Part shown: one piece after another, positions 16,613 to 24,906 of the stretch
How positions within the stretch are numbered: the first letter of the stretch is position 1
Layout of the letters: the number at the start of each line of letters is the position of its first letter
Assembly (NCBI GenBank): GCA_963730005.1
Contig: CAVSPO010000013.1
Location: 1 to 64,000 of the forward strand
Reading direction: 5' to 3'
DNA from: CAVSPO01 sp963730005
Lineage (GTDB): Bacteria; Actinomycetota; Actinomycetes; Propionibacteriales; Propionibacteriaceae
DNA: 64,000 nt
Position numbers and translations under genes: made by a program
The notes under the pieces: generated by a model
The model's database searches: none
The model's input: the letters and a program-made list of their open reading frames with translations, nothing else
Told to the model about the DNA's origin: nothing

Positions 16613-18121
16613 CATCATCGTGCCGGTCTCGGCGAGACGCTGATGGAAGCTGAGGGCCTCACCCAGCATGTGCGGGGTGTGATGCTTCATCAGGGCCTCG
16701 GCCCGTTCCACGTAGTCGAGCAGCAGCGCGCGGTAGGCGGGGTGGGCGCAGTTGTTGATGACCACTCGGCTGCGCTGCTTGGGTGCCAGACCCCGCAGGT
16801 CGGCCAAGCCCTGCTCGGTGATGATGATGTCGACGTCGTGCTCCGTGTGGTCGTGGTGGCTGACCATCGGCACGATGGCGCTGATGGCGCCGTCCTTGGC
16901 CGTCGACGGGCTGACGAACGACGACACCAGCGCGTTGCGGGTGAAGTCGCCCGAACCACCGATCCCGTTCATGATCCGGGTGCCGGAGACGTGGGTGGAG
17001 TTCACGTTCCCATAGATGTCGGCCTCGATCATGCCATTGCAGCTGATCACGCCGAGCCGCCTGATCACCTCGGGATGATTTGAAACGTCCTGGGGGCGCA
17101 ACACGATCTTCTTGCGGTACTCGGCAGCTTCCTCGTTGAACCGGATGGCCAACTCGGGGCTGAGCGACAGCGAGGTGGCGGAGCAGACGTCCACGATGCC
17201 GTTGTCGATCAGGTCGATCATGCCGTCCTGGATCACCTCGGTGTAGCTGGTCAGGTTCCGGTACGGCCCGGCCTTCAACCCGGCCAACACCGCGTTGGCG
17301 ACGTTCCCGACACCCGACTGCAGCGGCAACAGGTTCTTGGGCAGTCGGCCGTGCTTGACCTCATGGGCGAACCAGTCGAGCAGGTGCCCGGCGATCGCCT
17401 TGGAGTCGTCGTCGAGCGCCTTGTAGGTGCTGCCGCGGTCGGGCTTGTTCGTCTCGACGATGGCGACCACCTTGGCGGGGTCGAACTGCAGGGTGGCCTG
17501 CCCGATGCGGTCTCCGGCGGCGACGATGGGGAGGGGCTTGCGGTTGGGCGGCATGGCTGCCAGCGGGCCGTAGTAGATGTCGGCCAGCCCCAGCAGCTCA
17601 GGGGAGTGCCACGAGTTGATCTCCAGGATGATCTTGTCGGCCAACTGCAGGTAGGCCCGGTTGTTGCCCATCGAGGTGGAGGGCACCAGCTCGCCATCGG
17701 ACGTGATCCCGATGCCCTCGACGACGGCGAAGTCGAGGCGGCCGTGGAAGCCCGCCATCATCTGCTGGGACAGGTGGGACAGGTGGATGTCGGAGTACAG
17801 CGTCTTGCCCGCGTTGATGTTGTTGCGCATGTACGGGTCGGACTGGTAGGGGGTGCGGAAGGACACGCCGTCGGCCTCAGCCAGCACGCCGTCCAGCTCG
17901 GGCACCGTGGACGCGCCGGTGAACATGGCGACCTTGAACTCCTGGCCGGCCGCGTGCGCTGCCTTGATGCGCTCGGCCAGCGCGACCGGGACCGCGGCGG
18001 CACAGCCCGACCCCGTGAACCCCGAGAAGCCGATCGAGGCCCCGGGGAAGATCAGCGCTGCGGCGTCCTCGGCGCTCATGACCTTGCTCGCGAGCGAGGC
18101 GTGGTCGATGCGTCCTGCCAT
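16607..18121 (-). CDS. succinyl-CoA:acetate CoA-transferase (acetyl-CoA hydrolase/transferase family)
   Basis: A 504-residue family I CoA-transferase. The N-terminal half has GASIGFSGFTGSGCA and the C-terminal half has LPLQSGVGNVANAVLAGL, a TSYTEVIQDGM segment whose Glu (about residue 295) aligns by position with the catalytic Glu of AarC, and NGIGGSGDFTRNA. In propionate-forming actinobacteria this enzyme moves CoA between succinate and acetate and closes the acetate branch; that role is inferred from the family and the host. The ATG at 18121 has a perfect AGGAGG site. Its 3' end runs into a six-copy hairpin array. Confidence 0.92.
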   Translation of the reverse strand: MAGRIDHASLASKVMSAEDAAALIFPGASIGFSGFTGSGCAAAVPVALAERIKAAHAAGQEFKVAMFTGASTVPELDGVLAEADGVSFRTPYQSDPYMRNNINAGKTLYSDIHLSHLSQQMMAGFHGRLDFAVVEGIGITSDGELVPSTSMGNNRAYLQLADKIILEINSWHSPELLGLADIYYGPLAAMPPNRKPLPIVAAGDRIGQATLQFDPAKVVAIVETNKPDRGSTYKALDDDSKAIAGHLLDWFAHEVKHGRLPKNLLPLQSGVGNVANAVLAGLKAGPYRNLTSYTEVIQDGMIDLIDNGIVDVCSATSLSLSPELAIRFNEEAAEYRKKIVLRPQDVSNHPEVIRRLGVISCNGMIEADIYGNVNSTHVSGTRIMNGIGGSGDFTRNALVSSFVSPSTAKDGAISAIVPMVSHHDHTEHDVDIIITEQGLADLRGLAPKQRSRVVINNCAHPAYRALLLDYVERAEALMKHHTPHMLGEALSFHQRLAETGTMMA

Positions 18122-18249
18122 CTTTCCTCCTGCTGGTTGATGCGTTCTTCCGGGACGGCTGCGACGCTGCCTCCACGGGGGGATGGGCCAAAGTATGCTG
18201 CCGGACCCGTTGGTGTAAAGGGCCCTGGCGGGCTCTGCCGTTGGGACGC

Positions 18250-19446
18250 TCAGTCGCCAGGCAGGGGCTCGGTGGGGCGAATGACCAGACCGGTGCGCAG
18301 CTTGGGCGTGAAGAAGGTGCTCTTGGGGGGCATCAGCAGACCCTCGCGAGCGGTGCGCATGATCTCGTCCAGCGACGTCGGCCGGATCAGCACGCCCGCA
18401 ACGTGCTTGCCCGAGGCGACCGCGGCCCGCATCTCGTCCAGGCCGTGCTGGTAGGACACCTGGGCTGCCGAACTTTCCAAGGCCTTTTCCAGCCAGGCCC
18501 CGTCGATGTCGCGGACGTCGTCGAAGGCCCCGGGCTTGGGCACCAGCCACTCGGCGGAGCCGTCCGGGGCCATCAACAGCAGCCGGCCGAGCTCCACCAT
18601 CCGGGACAGGGTGGCGGGCGTGGGGGCCTCGGCCGGCTCGAAGTCGAAGCAGCTGCCCAGATCGTCGCGCAGTTGGTCGAGGCTGACGTCGTCGTACAGG
18701 CGGTGGATGGCTTCGATCGACAGCTGGTCGGCCACCAGCTCGTTGACGAAGGTCAGCACGAGTTCCGCGGCGGTGTCGGTGCGCCCGGTGGCGGCCCGCA
18801 CCTCGTCGCGATAGCTGCGGCTGATGCCGTAGCGGTGGTGGCCGTCGGCGATCAGCACGTCGTCGGAGCCGATGATCCGGGAGATCTCCGCGATGCGGGC
18901 GGGGTCGGTGACCCGCTCCACCAGATGCTCGACACCGTCGACCACCAGCGACCCCAGCGGCTCGCCGGGCGCCTGCAGCGCCTGGGTCAGACCGGACGCC
19001 AGCGACAACCCCCACACCGGCGAGGTGTTGCAGGCGGTGGCGCGGGTCAGGTCGAGTCGGTCGGTCTTCGCCTTGGGGGTGGTGCGCTCGTGCGGCAGCA
19101 CTCCGCCGGCACCTTCGTCCACCACCTCGAGCCCACCCAGCACGCCGGCGATGTCGCGGGCGGTGCCGGTGGCGTCGGTGAAACGCATCCGGTAGATCGT
19201 GAAACTGGGCACCTCGTCGTGCACCAGGACGCCCGCACTCAGCCAGCGGCGCAACGTCAGGGCAGCCTGCTGGTAGCGGTCGTCCCCGCCGGTCGGCACG
19301 TCGACCCAGACGATGTTGTGGGGATCGCGGGTCTGCAACCCGGCCACATCGGCATCGCTGAGCACGTCGTAGGGGGGAGCGATGACGGCGTCGAAGTCGG
19401 CGCTGGCGGGGTAGTGGATGGCGTTGAACGGTTCGAAACGCGGCAT
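18250..19446 (-). CDS. DUF1015 family protein
   Basis: A 398-residue protein that begins MPRFEPFNAIHYP and continues with IAPPYDVLSDADV, the invariant opening of DUF1015, and has the family's ADGHHRY motif near residue 200 and KSTFFTPKLRTGLV at the end. The family is widespread and thought to be a domain related to ParB/Srx-like folds, but no activity is established. I choose the ATG at 19446 over the GTG at 19452 because it gives the family's usual N-terminus. It is in the same direction as the CoA-transferase gene, 128 bp upstream, with no evidence for a shared transcript. Confidence 0.9.
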   Translation of the reverse strand: MPRFEPFNAIHYPASADFDAVIAPPYDVLSDADVAGLQTRDPHNIVWVDVPTGGDDRYQQAALTLRRWLSAGVLVHDEVPSFTIYRMRFTDATGTARDIAGVLGGLEVVDEGAGGVLPHERTTPKAKTDRLDLTRATACNTSPVWGLSLASGLTQALQAPGEPLGSLVVDGVEHLVERVTDPARIAEISRIIGSDDVLIADGHHRYGISRSYRDEVRAATGRTDTAAELVLTFVNELVADQLSIEAIHRLYDDVSLDQLRDDLGSCFDFEPAEAPTPATLSRMVELGRLLLMAPDGSAEWLVPKPGAFDDVRDIDGAWLEKALESSAAQVSYQHGLDEMRAAVASGKHVAGVLIRPTSLDEIMRTAREGLLMPPKSTFFTPKLRTGLVIRPTEPLPGD

Positions 19447-19579
19447 GCCCACACGCTAGCGGCTGGCCCTGACACCTGCCCAGCTGCACGGCATGTGGCC
19501 CTGCGCGAACAGGGCCGCAGGCGCCGTTTCGTGCTCCTAGAATTGCCGCACTGTTGACCCACTTCGAACAAGGAAACCC

Positions 19580-20203
19580 ATGAAGAAGCTGCTGGTGGTA
19601 CGGGCTCATCCCCTCGACTCGACGGCCTCGCGCACAATGCGCCTGACGGACGCCTTCCTGGACGCCTACCGCGCGGCCAACCCCGACGACCTGGTCGAGG
19701 AAATCAACCTCTACAAACAGGCTGTGCCGGAGATCGACATCGACCTGCTGAACGGCTGGAACCAGCTGCGCCAAGGCACCCCCTTCACTCATCTGCACGA
19801 GCTCGAACAGGCCAAGGTCACGCTGTTCGACAACTACACCATGCAGTTCCTCAGCTCGGACCGGGTCGTGGTCGCCAACCCGCTGTGGAACCTGCAGGTG
19901 CCGACCCGGCTGAAGGCCTGGATCGACACGATCTGCGTGGCCGGCAAGACCTTCGCGTACTCCGAGGACGGCCGCCCGGTCGGCCTGGCCAAAGGCAAGA
20001 AGGCGCTGCACATCCAGGCCAGTGGTGGCGTGTTCGAGGGCAACGACCCGGCCAGCCAGTACGTGCGCACCATGCTGGGGTTCGTCGGCGTCACGGACTT
20101 CAGCGAAGTCGTGGCCGAGGGCATGGACTACGACCCGGCCAACGCGGACGCCATCATGGATGCTGCTCTGGCCAAGCTGGCAGAGGTCGCACGGACGTTC
20201 TAG
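19580..20203 (+). CDS. FMN-dependent NADH-azoreductase
   Basis: A 207-residue flavodoxin-fold quinone/azo reductase of the AzoR (AcpD) family. Characteristic stretches are VVRAHPLDSTASRTMRLTDAFLDAY near the N-terminus, VVVANPLWNLQVPTRLKAWIDTI (the FMN-binding loop with NPLWN) and the KKALHIQASGGVF strand. It should use NADH to reduce quinones or azo compounds and protect against thiol or quinone stress. ATG start with AAGGAAA upstream. The next gene begins 31 bp further on the same strand. Confidence 0.92.
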   Translation: MKKLLVVRAHPLDSTASRTMRLTDAFLDAYRAANPDDLVEEINLYKQAVPEIDIDLLNGWNQLRQGTPFTHLHELEQAKVTLFDNYTMQFLSSDRVVVANPLWNLQVPTRLKAWIDTICVAGKTFAYSEDGRPVGLAKGKKALHIQASGGVFEGNDPASQYVRTMLGFVGVTDFSEVVAEGMDYDPANADAIMDAALAKLAEVARTF

Positions 20204-20234
20204 TGCCACCGTGCCGGCAGGGCATGATGGAGTC

Positions 20235-21167
20235 ATGAGCCAGACAACCGGCGCCCGGGGCCCCTCGCGACGATCCTTCGTCGGGGGAGTGTTGGCCTTG
20301 GGTGCCGGTGGCCTGCTCGCCGGTTGCGCCAGCGGGACGACGGGCGGGTCCACGTCCACGCCCGTGGTTTCGCTGCCAGCGACCGGGACGGCCTCGCCGA
20401 GCCCGACGGGCACCGCCACCGCGTCCCGCACCCCCGGCCCGGCATCTTCGTCAGCCAGCCCTGCACCCGACCTGGAGGCGATCGCGGGGCGCTACCAGCA
20501 GCTGGCGCCGACGCAGTGGGGTCTGGAGACCAGCGGCGTCGTGCTGCGCAGCGATGCTCGCTCGATCGCGTTGACCCTGGACGCGTGCGGCGGGCCCAGC
20601 GGCAGCGGGGTTGACACCGACCTGATCGACTTCCTGCGGGCCGAACAGATCCCGGCCACGCTGTTCCTCAACTCCCGATGGATCCAGACCAACCGATCCG
20701 TCGTCGACGAGCTGGCCGGCGACACACTGTTCGAGCTCGCCAACCACGGCACCCGGCACCTGCCACTGTCGGTGAACGGGCGCAAGGCTTACGGCATCCA
20801 GGGCACCCGCAGCGTTGCCGAGGCACTCGACGAGGTGTTCGAGAACCACGAGTCGATGGCCCGCATCACCGGGGTGGCGCCGCGGTTCTTCCGCTCCGGC
20901 ACCGCCCACTACGACGACGTGGCCGCCCAGCTGGTGCGTGAGCTCGGCGAGATACCGGTCAACTTCGACGTGAACGGCGACGGCGGGGCCACCTTCAGCA
21001 CCGGCCAGGTCAAGGCTGCGGTGGGCACGGCGCGTCCCGGCTCGATCATCATCGCCCACATGAACCAGCCGAACGGCGCTACGGCCGAGGGGCTGGCAGC
21101 GGCCCTGGCCCAACTGCGATCCCAAGGTCACGTGTTCGCCCACCTGGGGGACGTCGGGCTGCGCTGA
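20235..21167 (+). CDS. Tat-exported lipoprotein with polysaccharide deacetylase (NodB-like) domain
   Basis: A 310-residue exported protein. The signal region reads PSRRSFVGGVLALGAGGLLAGC, which combines a twin-arginine motif with a lipobox, so the mature protein should be lipid-anchored on the outer face of the membrane. A Ser/Thr/Pro-rich linker follows, then a NodB-type domain: SIALTLDACGGP (with one Asp of the usual TFDDG retained), IPATLFLNSRW, FELANHGTRHLPLS (the HxxxH metal ligands) and PGSIIIAHMN at the end. It may deacetylate wall polysaccharide or peptidoglycan. The DACGG form is shared by a subset of the family. Confidence 0.88.
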   Translation: MSQTTGARGPSRRSFVGGVLALGAGGLLAGCASGTTGGSTSTPVVSLPATGTASPSPTGTATASRTPGPASSSASPAPDLEAIAGRYQQLAPTQWGLETSGVVLRSDARSIALTLDACGGPSGSGVDTDLIDFLRAEQIPATLFLNSRWIQTNRSVVDELAGDTLFELANHGTRHLPLSVNGRKAYGIQGTRSVAEALDEVFENHESMARITGVAPRFFRSGTAHYDDVAAQLVRELGEIPVNFDVNGDGGATFSTGQVKAAVGTARPGSIIIAHMNQPNGATAEGLAAALAQLRSQGHVFAHLGDVGLR

Positions 21168-21259
21168 CGCTGGTGCCCACTGCTTTGTGGTGTGGCTCGG
21201 GGTCAGGTGGGTTCGGCTGGTGGCTTCCTCTGGGAGACTGGCCACAGAGGGGGCGGCGC

Positions 21260-22066
21260 ATGTCGATTTCGGTGTTGTTGATCTACGCAGCAGTGGGCGC
21301 GGTGGTCGGGCTGCTGGCGGGCCTGCTCGGCGTGGGCGGTGGCACCATCATCGTTCCGGTGTTGGTGCTGATGTTCAATCGGCAGGGATTGCCTGCCGAC
21401 CTGATCATGCAACTGGCGCTGGCCACCTCACTGGCCAGCATCGCCTTCACTTCGGTCTCGAGCGCGCTGTCCCACCACCGCCACGGCGCTGTCGACTGGA
21501 CGATCGTGAAGCGGATGACGCCCGGCATCGTGCTGGGCACCTTCGGCGGCAGCGTCATCGTGTCGCGGGTTTTCTCCTCCGGCTTCCTGCAGGCGTTCTT
21601 CGCGGTCTTCCTGTTCCTGGTCTCGCTCAACATGTTGGCGGGCAAGAAGCCCAAGCCGTCCCGGCAGTTGCCCGGCCCGGTCGGGTTGGCTGCGGTGGGT
21701 GGCGGTATCGGGGTGGCCTCCTCGATGGCCGGGATCGGCGGTGGTTCGCTGACGGTGCCCTTCCTGATGTGGTGCAACGTGACCGGTCACCGGGCTGTGG
21801 CGACCTCGGCGGCGGTCGGTTTTCCCCTCGCGGTGGCCGGCGCCCTGGGGTTCTCGCTGACCAATCTCGGACACCCGGGGCTGCCCGCCTGGTCGGTCGG
21901 CTTCGTCTACCTGCCCGCACTGCTGGGTATCGTCTGTGCCAGCGTCCTGACGGCACCACTGGGTGCCAGACTCGCCCATTCGCTGCCGGTGGCCCGACTG
22001 AAGCGGGTTTTCGCCGTCTTCCTCGTGGTGATCGCCGTACGGATGGCCTGGGATCTGCTGGCCTGA
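21260..22066 (+). CDS. TSUP family transporter (TauE/SafE-like)
   Basis: A 268-residue integral membrane protein with seven or eight hydrophobic segments. The family motif occurs twice, once per repeat: AGLLGVGGGTIIVPVLVLMF near the N-terminus and SSMAGIGGGSLTVPFLMW in the middle. TSUP proteins export or import sulfur-containing and small organic anions; the substrate is not evident here. The start at 21260 follows an AGAGGGGG site; upstream sequence in frame is not conserved-looking. The M20 peptidase gene follows after 21 bp, so the two may be cotranscribed. Confidence 0.9.
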   Translation: MSISVLLIYAAVGAVVGLLAGLLGVGGGTIIVPVLVLMFNRQGLPADLIMQLALATSLASIAFTSVSSALSHHRHGAVDWTIVKRMTPGIVLGTFGGSVIVSRVFSSGFLQAFFAVFLFLVSLNMLAGKKPKPSRQLPGPVGLAAVGGGIGVASSMAGIGGGSLTVPFLMWCNVTGHRAVATSAAVGFPLAVAGALGFSLTNLGHPGLPAWSVGFVYLPALLGIVCASVLTAPLGARLAHSLPVARLKRVFAVFLVVIAVRMAWDLLA

Positions 22067-22087
22067 ACGCAATCAAGGGGAGCCACG

Positions 22088-23428
22088 ATGACCACAACCA
22101 TGACCGACGAAGCCTTGTGCGCCCTGCAGGACGAGGCGGTCGCCATCGCCTGCGAGCTGATTCGCATCGACACCAGCAACTACGGGCCTGACGTGCCCGG
22201 CCCGGGGGAACGGGCTGCCGCAGACTACGTGATGGGGTTGCTGCGTGAGGTGGGGCTGGCGCCCACCCTGATCGAGAGTGCCCCCGGTCGGGCCAGCGTG
22301 ATCGTGCGGCTGACGGGCGCGGATCCGTCCCGCGGCGGCCTGGTGGTGCACGGCCACCTCGACGTGGTGCCCGCTGCAGCCGAGGACTGGCAGGGCGACC
22401 CTTTCGCAGGCGAAGTCCGCGACGGGATGATCTGGGGCCGCGGCGCGGTGGACATGAAGGACATGGACGCCATGATGCTGGCCAATCTGCGCCGGCTCGC
22501 CCGGGAACACATTCTGCCGCCGCGCGACCTGGTGTTCTGCTTCTTCGCGGACGAGGAGGCAGGCAGCACCTTCGGCGCCGAGTGGATCGTCGACCACCAT
22601 CCGGAGCTGTTCGAGGGCTGCACCGAGGCCATCAGCGAGGTCGGTGGTTACTCGATCACGCTGCCGCTGGCGGACGGTTCGGGCACCCGGCGCGCCTACC
22701 TGGTGCAGACCGCCGAGAAGGGTTTCGCCTGGCTGCGGTTGCGGGCCGTCGGCCGGGCCGGCCACGCCTCGCTGCCCAACGACGAGAACGCCATCGTGCG
22801 GCTGGCGGAGGCCATCAACCGGATCGGCTCGTACGTGTGGCCCTGCCAGTACGTGGCCAGCGTGCAGGAACTGTTCAGTGCAGTGTCGGACATCACCGGC
22901 GTGCGCCCGGGCGACGCGGGCAGCCTGGTGCCGCTGCTGGGCGGCGCCAGCCGCTTCGTGGCGGGCAGCCTCTGCGATGGGGCCAGTTTCACCGTGCTCC
23001 AGGCCGGCTACAAGGGCAACGTGGTCCCCTCCACCGCTGAGGCGACCATCGACTGCCGTTTCCTGCCCGGCCACCTGGACCTGGTGCTGGACACGATTCG
23101 CGAGCTGGCCGGAGAGCACTGCGAGGTGATCGTGGACAAGATCGGCCCCGCAGTCGACGCCCCGCACGATGCCGAGTTCTTTGACGCCATGCGGCAAGCG
23201 TTGCTGTGTGAGGATCCCGACGCCGTGGTGCTGCCGTACTGCCTGTCAGCCGGGACCGACAACAAGTGGTTGAGCCGGCTCGGCATCGCCGGGTACGGTT
23301 TCGTGCCGCTCCAGCTGCCGGACGACTTCGACTTTGCTTCGATGTTCCACGCCGTGGACGAGCGGGTGCCGGTGGACGCGGTCAGGTTCGGCACTAGGGT
23401 GCTGCGCCGGCTGTTCGAGAGCTGCTAG
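22088..23428 (+). CDS. M20 family metallopeptidase/amidohydrolase
   Basis: A 446-residue zinc hydrolase. The metal-binding motifs of the M20 clan are clear: VVHGHLDVVPA (His and Asp), WGRGAVDMKDMDA, ADEEAGSTFGAEW (catalytic Glu pair) and, toward the C-terminus, SAGTDNKWL. The central dimerisation domain starts at AEKGFAWLRLRAVGRAGHAS. The family acts on dipeptides or N-acyl amino acids; the substrate is unknown. GGGGAG lies 6 bp before the ATG. Its stop codon overlaps the end of the convergent methyltransferase gene by 4 bp. Confidence 0.92.
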   Translation: MTTTMTDEALCALQDEAVAIACELIRIDTSNYGPDVPGPGERAAADYVMGLLREVGLAPTLIESAPGRASVIVRLTGADPSRGGLVVHGHLDVVPAAAEDWQGDPFAGEVRDGMIWGRGAVDMKDMDAMMLANLRRLAREHILPPRDLVFCFFADEEAGSTFGAEWIVDHHPELFEGCTEAISEVGGYSITLPLADGSGTRRAYLVQTAEKGFAWLRLRAVGRAGHASLPNDENAIVRLAEAINRIGSYVWPCQYVASVQELFSAVSDITGVRPGDAGSLVPLLGGASRFVAGSLCDGASFTVLQAGYKGNVVPSTAEATIDCRFLPGHLDLVLDTIRELAGEHCEVIVDKIGPAVDAPHDAEFFDAMRQALLCEDPDAVVLPYCLSAGTDNKWLSRLGIAGYGFVPLQLPDDFDFASMFHAVDERVPVDAVRFGTRVLRRLFESC

Positions 23429-24465
23429 GCGGGTGGCGGAGAGATCCGGCCGCGGCGCACCGACAGGGTGAGCGTGTAACCGGTGTTCTGCTCGATCACC
23501 CGGGTGGTGCCGATCAGCTCAGTCAGCTTCGCCTTCCACGGCAGGTGTGAGTTGTAGACGCACCAGAACTCCCCGCCGGGCCGCAGCACCCTGGCCGCGT
23601 CCTCGAACATCGACATGGCCGGCTCGGAGTCCTTCGCGACGCCGCGGTGAAACGGCGGGTTGCTGACGATCGCGTCGAGGCTGGCGGTCGCGAAGTCGTC
23701 CAGGTTCGTGGCCAGCCGCGCGTCCACCTGCACCCGATTGGCCTTGGCCGTCAGCCGGGTGGCGTCCCAGGCGGCCCAGGACACGTCCACGGCGTGCACG
23801 CGGGCCCTGCTCTTGGTGCCGGGATGGTCGTGGGCGCCCAACTGGCGGGCCAACAGGGTGGCCAGCACCCCGTTGCCGCTGCCCAGGTCGAGCAGGTCGC
23901 CGCCGGGCACCTTGCTCAGATGCTTGATCAACAGGGCGGTACCAGGGTCGACTTTGTTGCCCGCGAATGTCTCACCGTGCGCCACCAGCGTGATGCCCAG
24001 CGCCCGGTGCTCCTTGGCCCGGGGCCAGGTCGGGTCGCAGCGGAAGGGCAGCGCAGCCCGCAGCACCCGGGATTTTTGTTGGCCGAGGCTGGCTGTGACC
24101 TGGCCGAAATGGGTCAGCAGTACCTCGTTCATGCTGTGCGTCATGTGTTTGACCCGGCCGCCGGCGATGACCTGCACGTCGGGGGAGGCATTGTTGGCGA
24201 TCAGCTCGGCGTACTCGTCCAGCGCCGACAGGCCCTTCGGCAGCCTCAGCCAGACCAGGTCGACGTCGGCGAACATGGCGGCGTCCAGGTTCTTGACCAG
24301 CAAGGCGCTGGGCACCCCGGCGCGGGCGCGCAGGTCGTCACACCACACCGAGACGGTGCCGGCGACCTTGCCGGCCTCCTCCGCCAGCCCCGGGGAGTCG
24401 ATGATCAACAGCTTGCGGGCGTGTCCTGGTGACTGATCGACGATGATCCGGTCGACGGGGTCCAT
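23425..24465 (-). CDS. RsmC/RlmG-like rRNA guanine-N2 methyltransferase
   Basis: A 346-residue class I SAM-dependent methyltransferase. The C-terminal half carries the SAM-binding motif LLDLGSGNGVLATLLA and the catalytic NPPFH that marks N2-guanine rRNA methyltransferases; the N-terminal half is a degenerate methyltransferase-like domain, the tandem layout of RsmC (16S m2G1207) and RlmG (23S m2G1835). Which base is modified cannot be decided from sequence. The ATG at 24465 has AGGAGG 5 bp upstream; a GTG three bases earlier is less likely. Divergent from the feo operon. Confidence 0.88.
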   Translation of the reverse strand: MDPVDRIIVDQSPGHARKLLIIDSPGLAEEAGKVAGTVSVWCDDLRARAGVPSALLVKNLDAAMFADVDLVWLRLPKGLSALDEYAELIANNASPDVQVIAGGRVKHMTHSMNEVLLTHFGQVTASLGQQKSRVLRAALPFRCDPTWPRAKEHRALGITLVAHGETFAGNKVDPGTALLIKHLSKVPGGDLLDLGSGNGVLATLLARQLGAHDHPGTKSRARVHAVDVSWAAWDATRLTAKANRVQVDARLATNLDDFATASLDAIVSNPPFHRGVAKDSEPAMSMFEDAARVLRPGGEFWCVYNSHLPWKAKLTELIGTTRVIEQNTGYTLTLSVRRGRISPPPA

Positions 24466-24543
24466 CACTGCCTCCTGGCGCCGGGGTTCAAGCCAGCTGG
24501 GTATGGGGAGATGTTAGCGGTCCCCGCCCGGGTCTCTGGAAGG

Positions 24544-24580
24544 CCGAATATCGAAATGGTACTGTTGCGCAAATATTCGG
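24544..24580. promoter_or_regulatory. inverted repeat upstream of feoA
   Basis: CCGAATAT and ATATTCGG form a perfect 8-bp inverted repeat separated by 21 bp, 23 bp before the feoA start and in an unusually AT-rich patch. It does not match the IdeR/DtxR consensus (TTAGGTTAGGCTAACCTAA type). It may be an operator or span a promoter for iron control, but no regulator can be named. Confidence 0.35.
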
Positions 24581-24603
24581 TGAGGCGGGGAGGTTTCACG
24601 AGC

Positions 24604-24906
24604 ATGTCAAGTATCGCGTCGGAGCTCGAAAAGCGGGTGATGACAGTTTTTGACCAGCCCCACGAGGGAACGACCACCCTGGCGGCTCTGCCGGTAGGGA
24701 GCAAGGCCCTCGTGCTGGGGTTCGCCACAGATCTGCCGGAACGGACGGCCCGGCGGCTCTTCGACCTCGGGTTCCTGCCCGGAGCCCAGGTCCAAACGAT
24801 CTACCGCACCCCGCTGGGTGATCCGCACGTCTATCGGCTCGACGACTACGAAATCGCGCTGCGCCGCTCCGAAGCCGCCGATGTCTTCGTTCAGGTGGCG
24901 CGGTGA
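24604..24906 (+). CDS. feoA: FeoA family ferrous iron transport protein
   Basis: A 100-residue protein with an SH3-like FeoA domain from about residue 22: TTLAALPVGSKALVLGF, RRLFDLGFLPGAQVQTIYRTPLGDP, YEIALRRSEAADVFV. FeoA is a small cytosolic partner needed for FeoB function. The first 20 residues are longer than in most FeoA proteins. The start at 24604 is the first in-frame ATG with a GGGGAGG site; the frame extends upstream into a region holding an inverted repeat. It overlaps feoB by 4 bp, so translation is coupled. Confidence 0.9.
   Translation: MSSIASELEKRVMTVFDQPHEGTTTLAALPVGSKALVLGFATDLPERTARRLFDLGFLPGAQVQTIYRTPLGDPHVYRLDDYEIALRRSEAADVFVQVAR

Noticed and set aside
16441..16640. The 25-bp repeat array as a CRISPR array
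   Set aside because: Units are head to tail with no spacers and no cas genes are near; the unit is a duplicated gene end with a hairpin.
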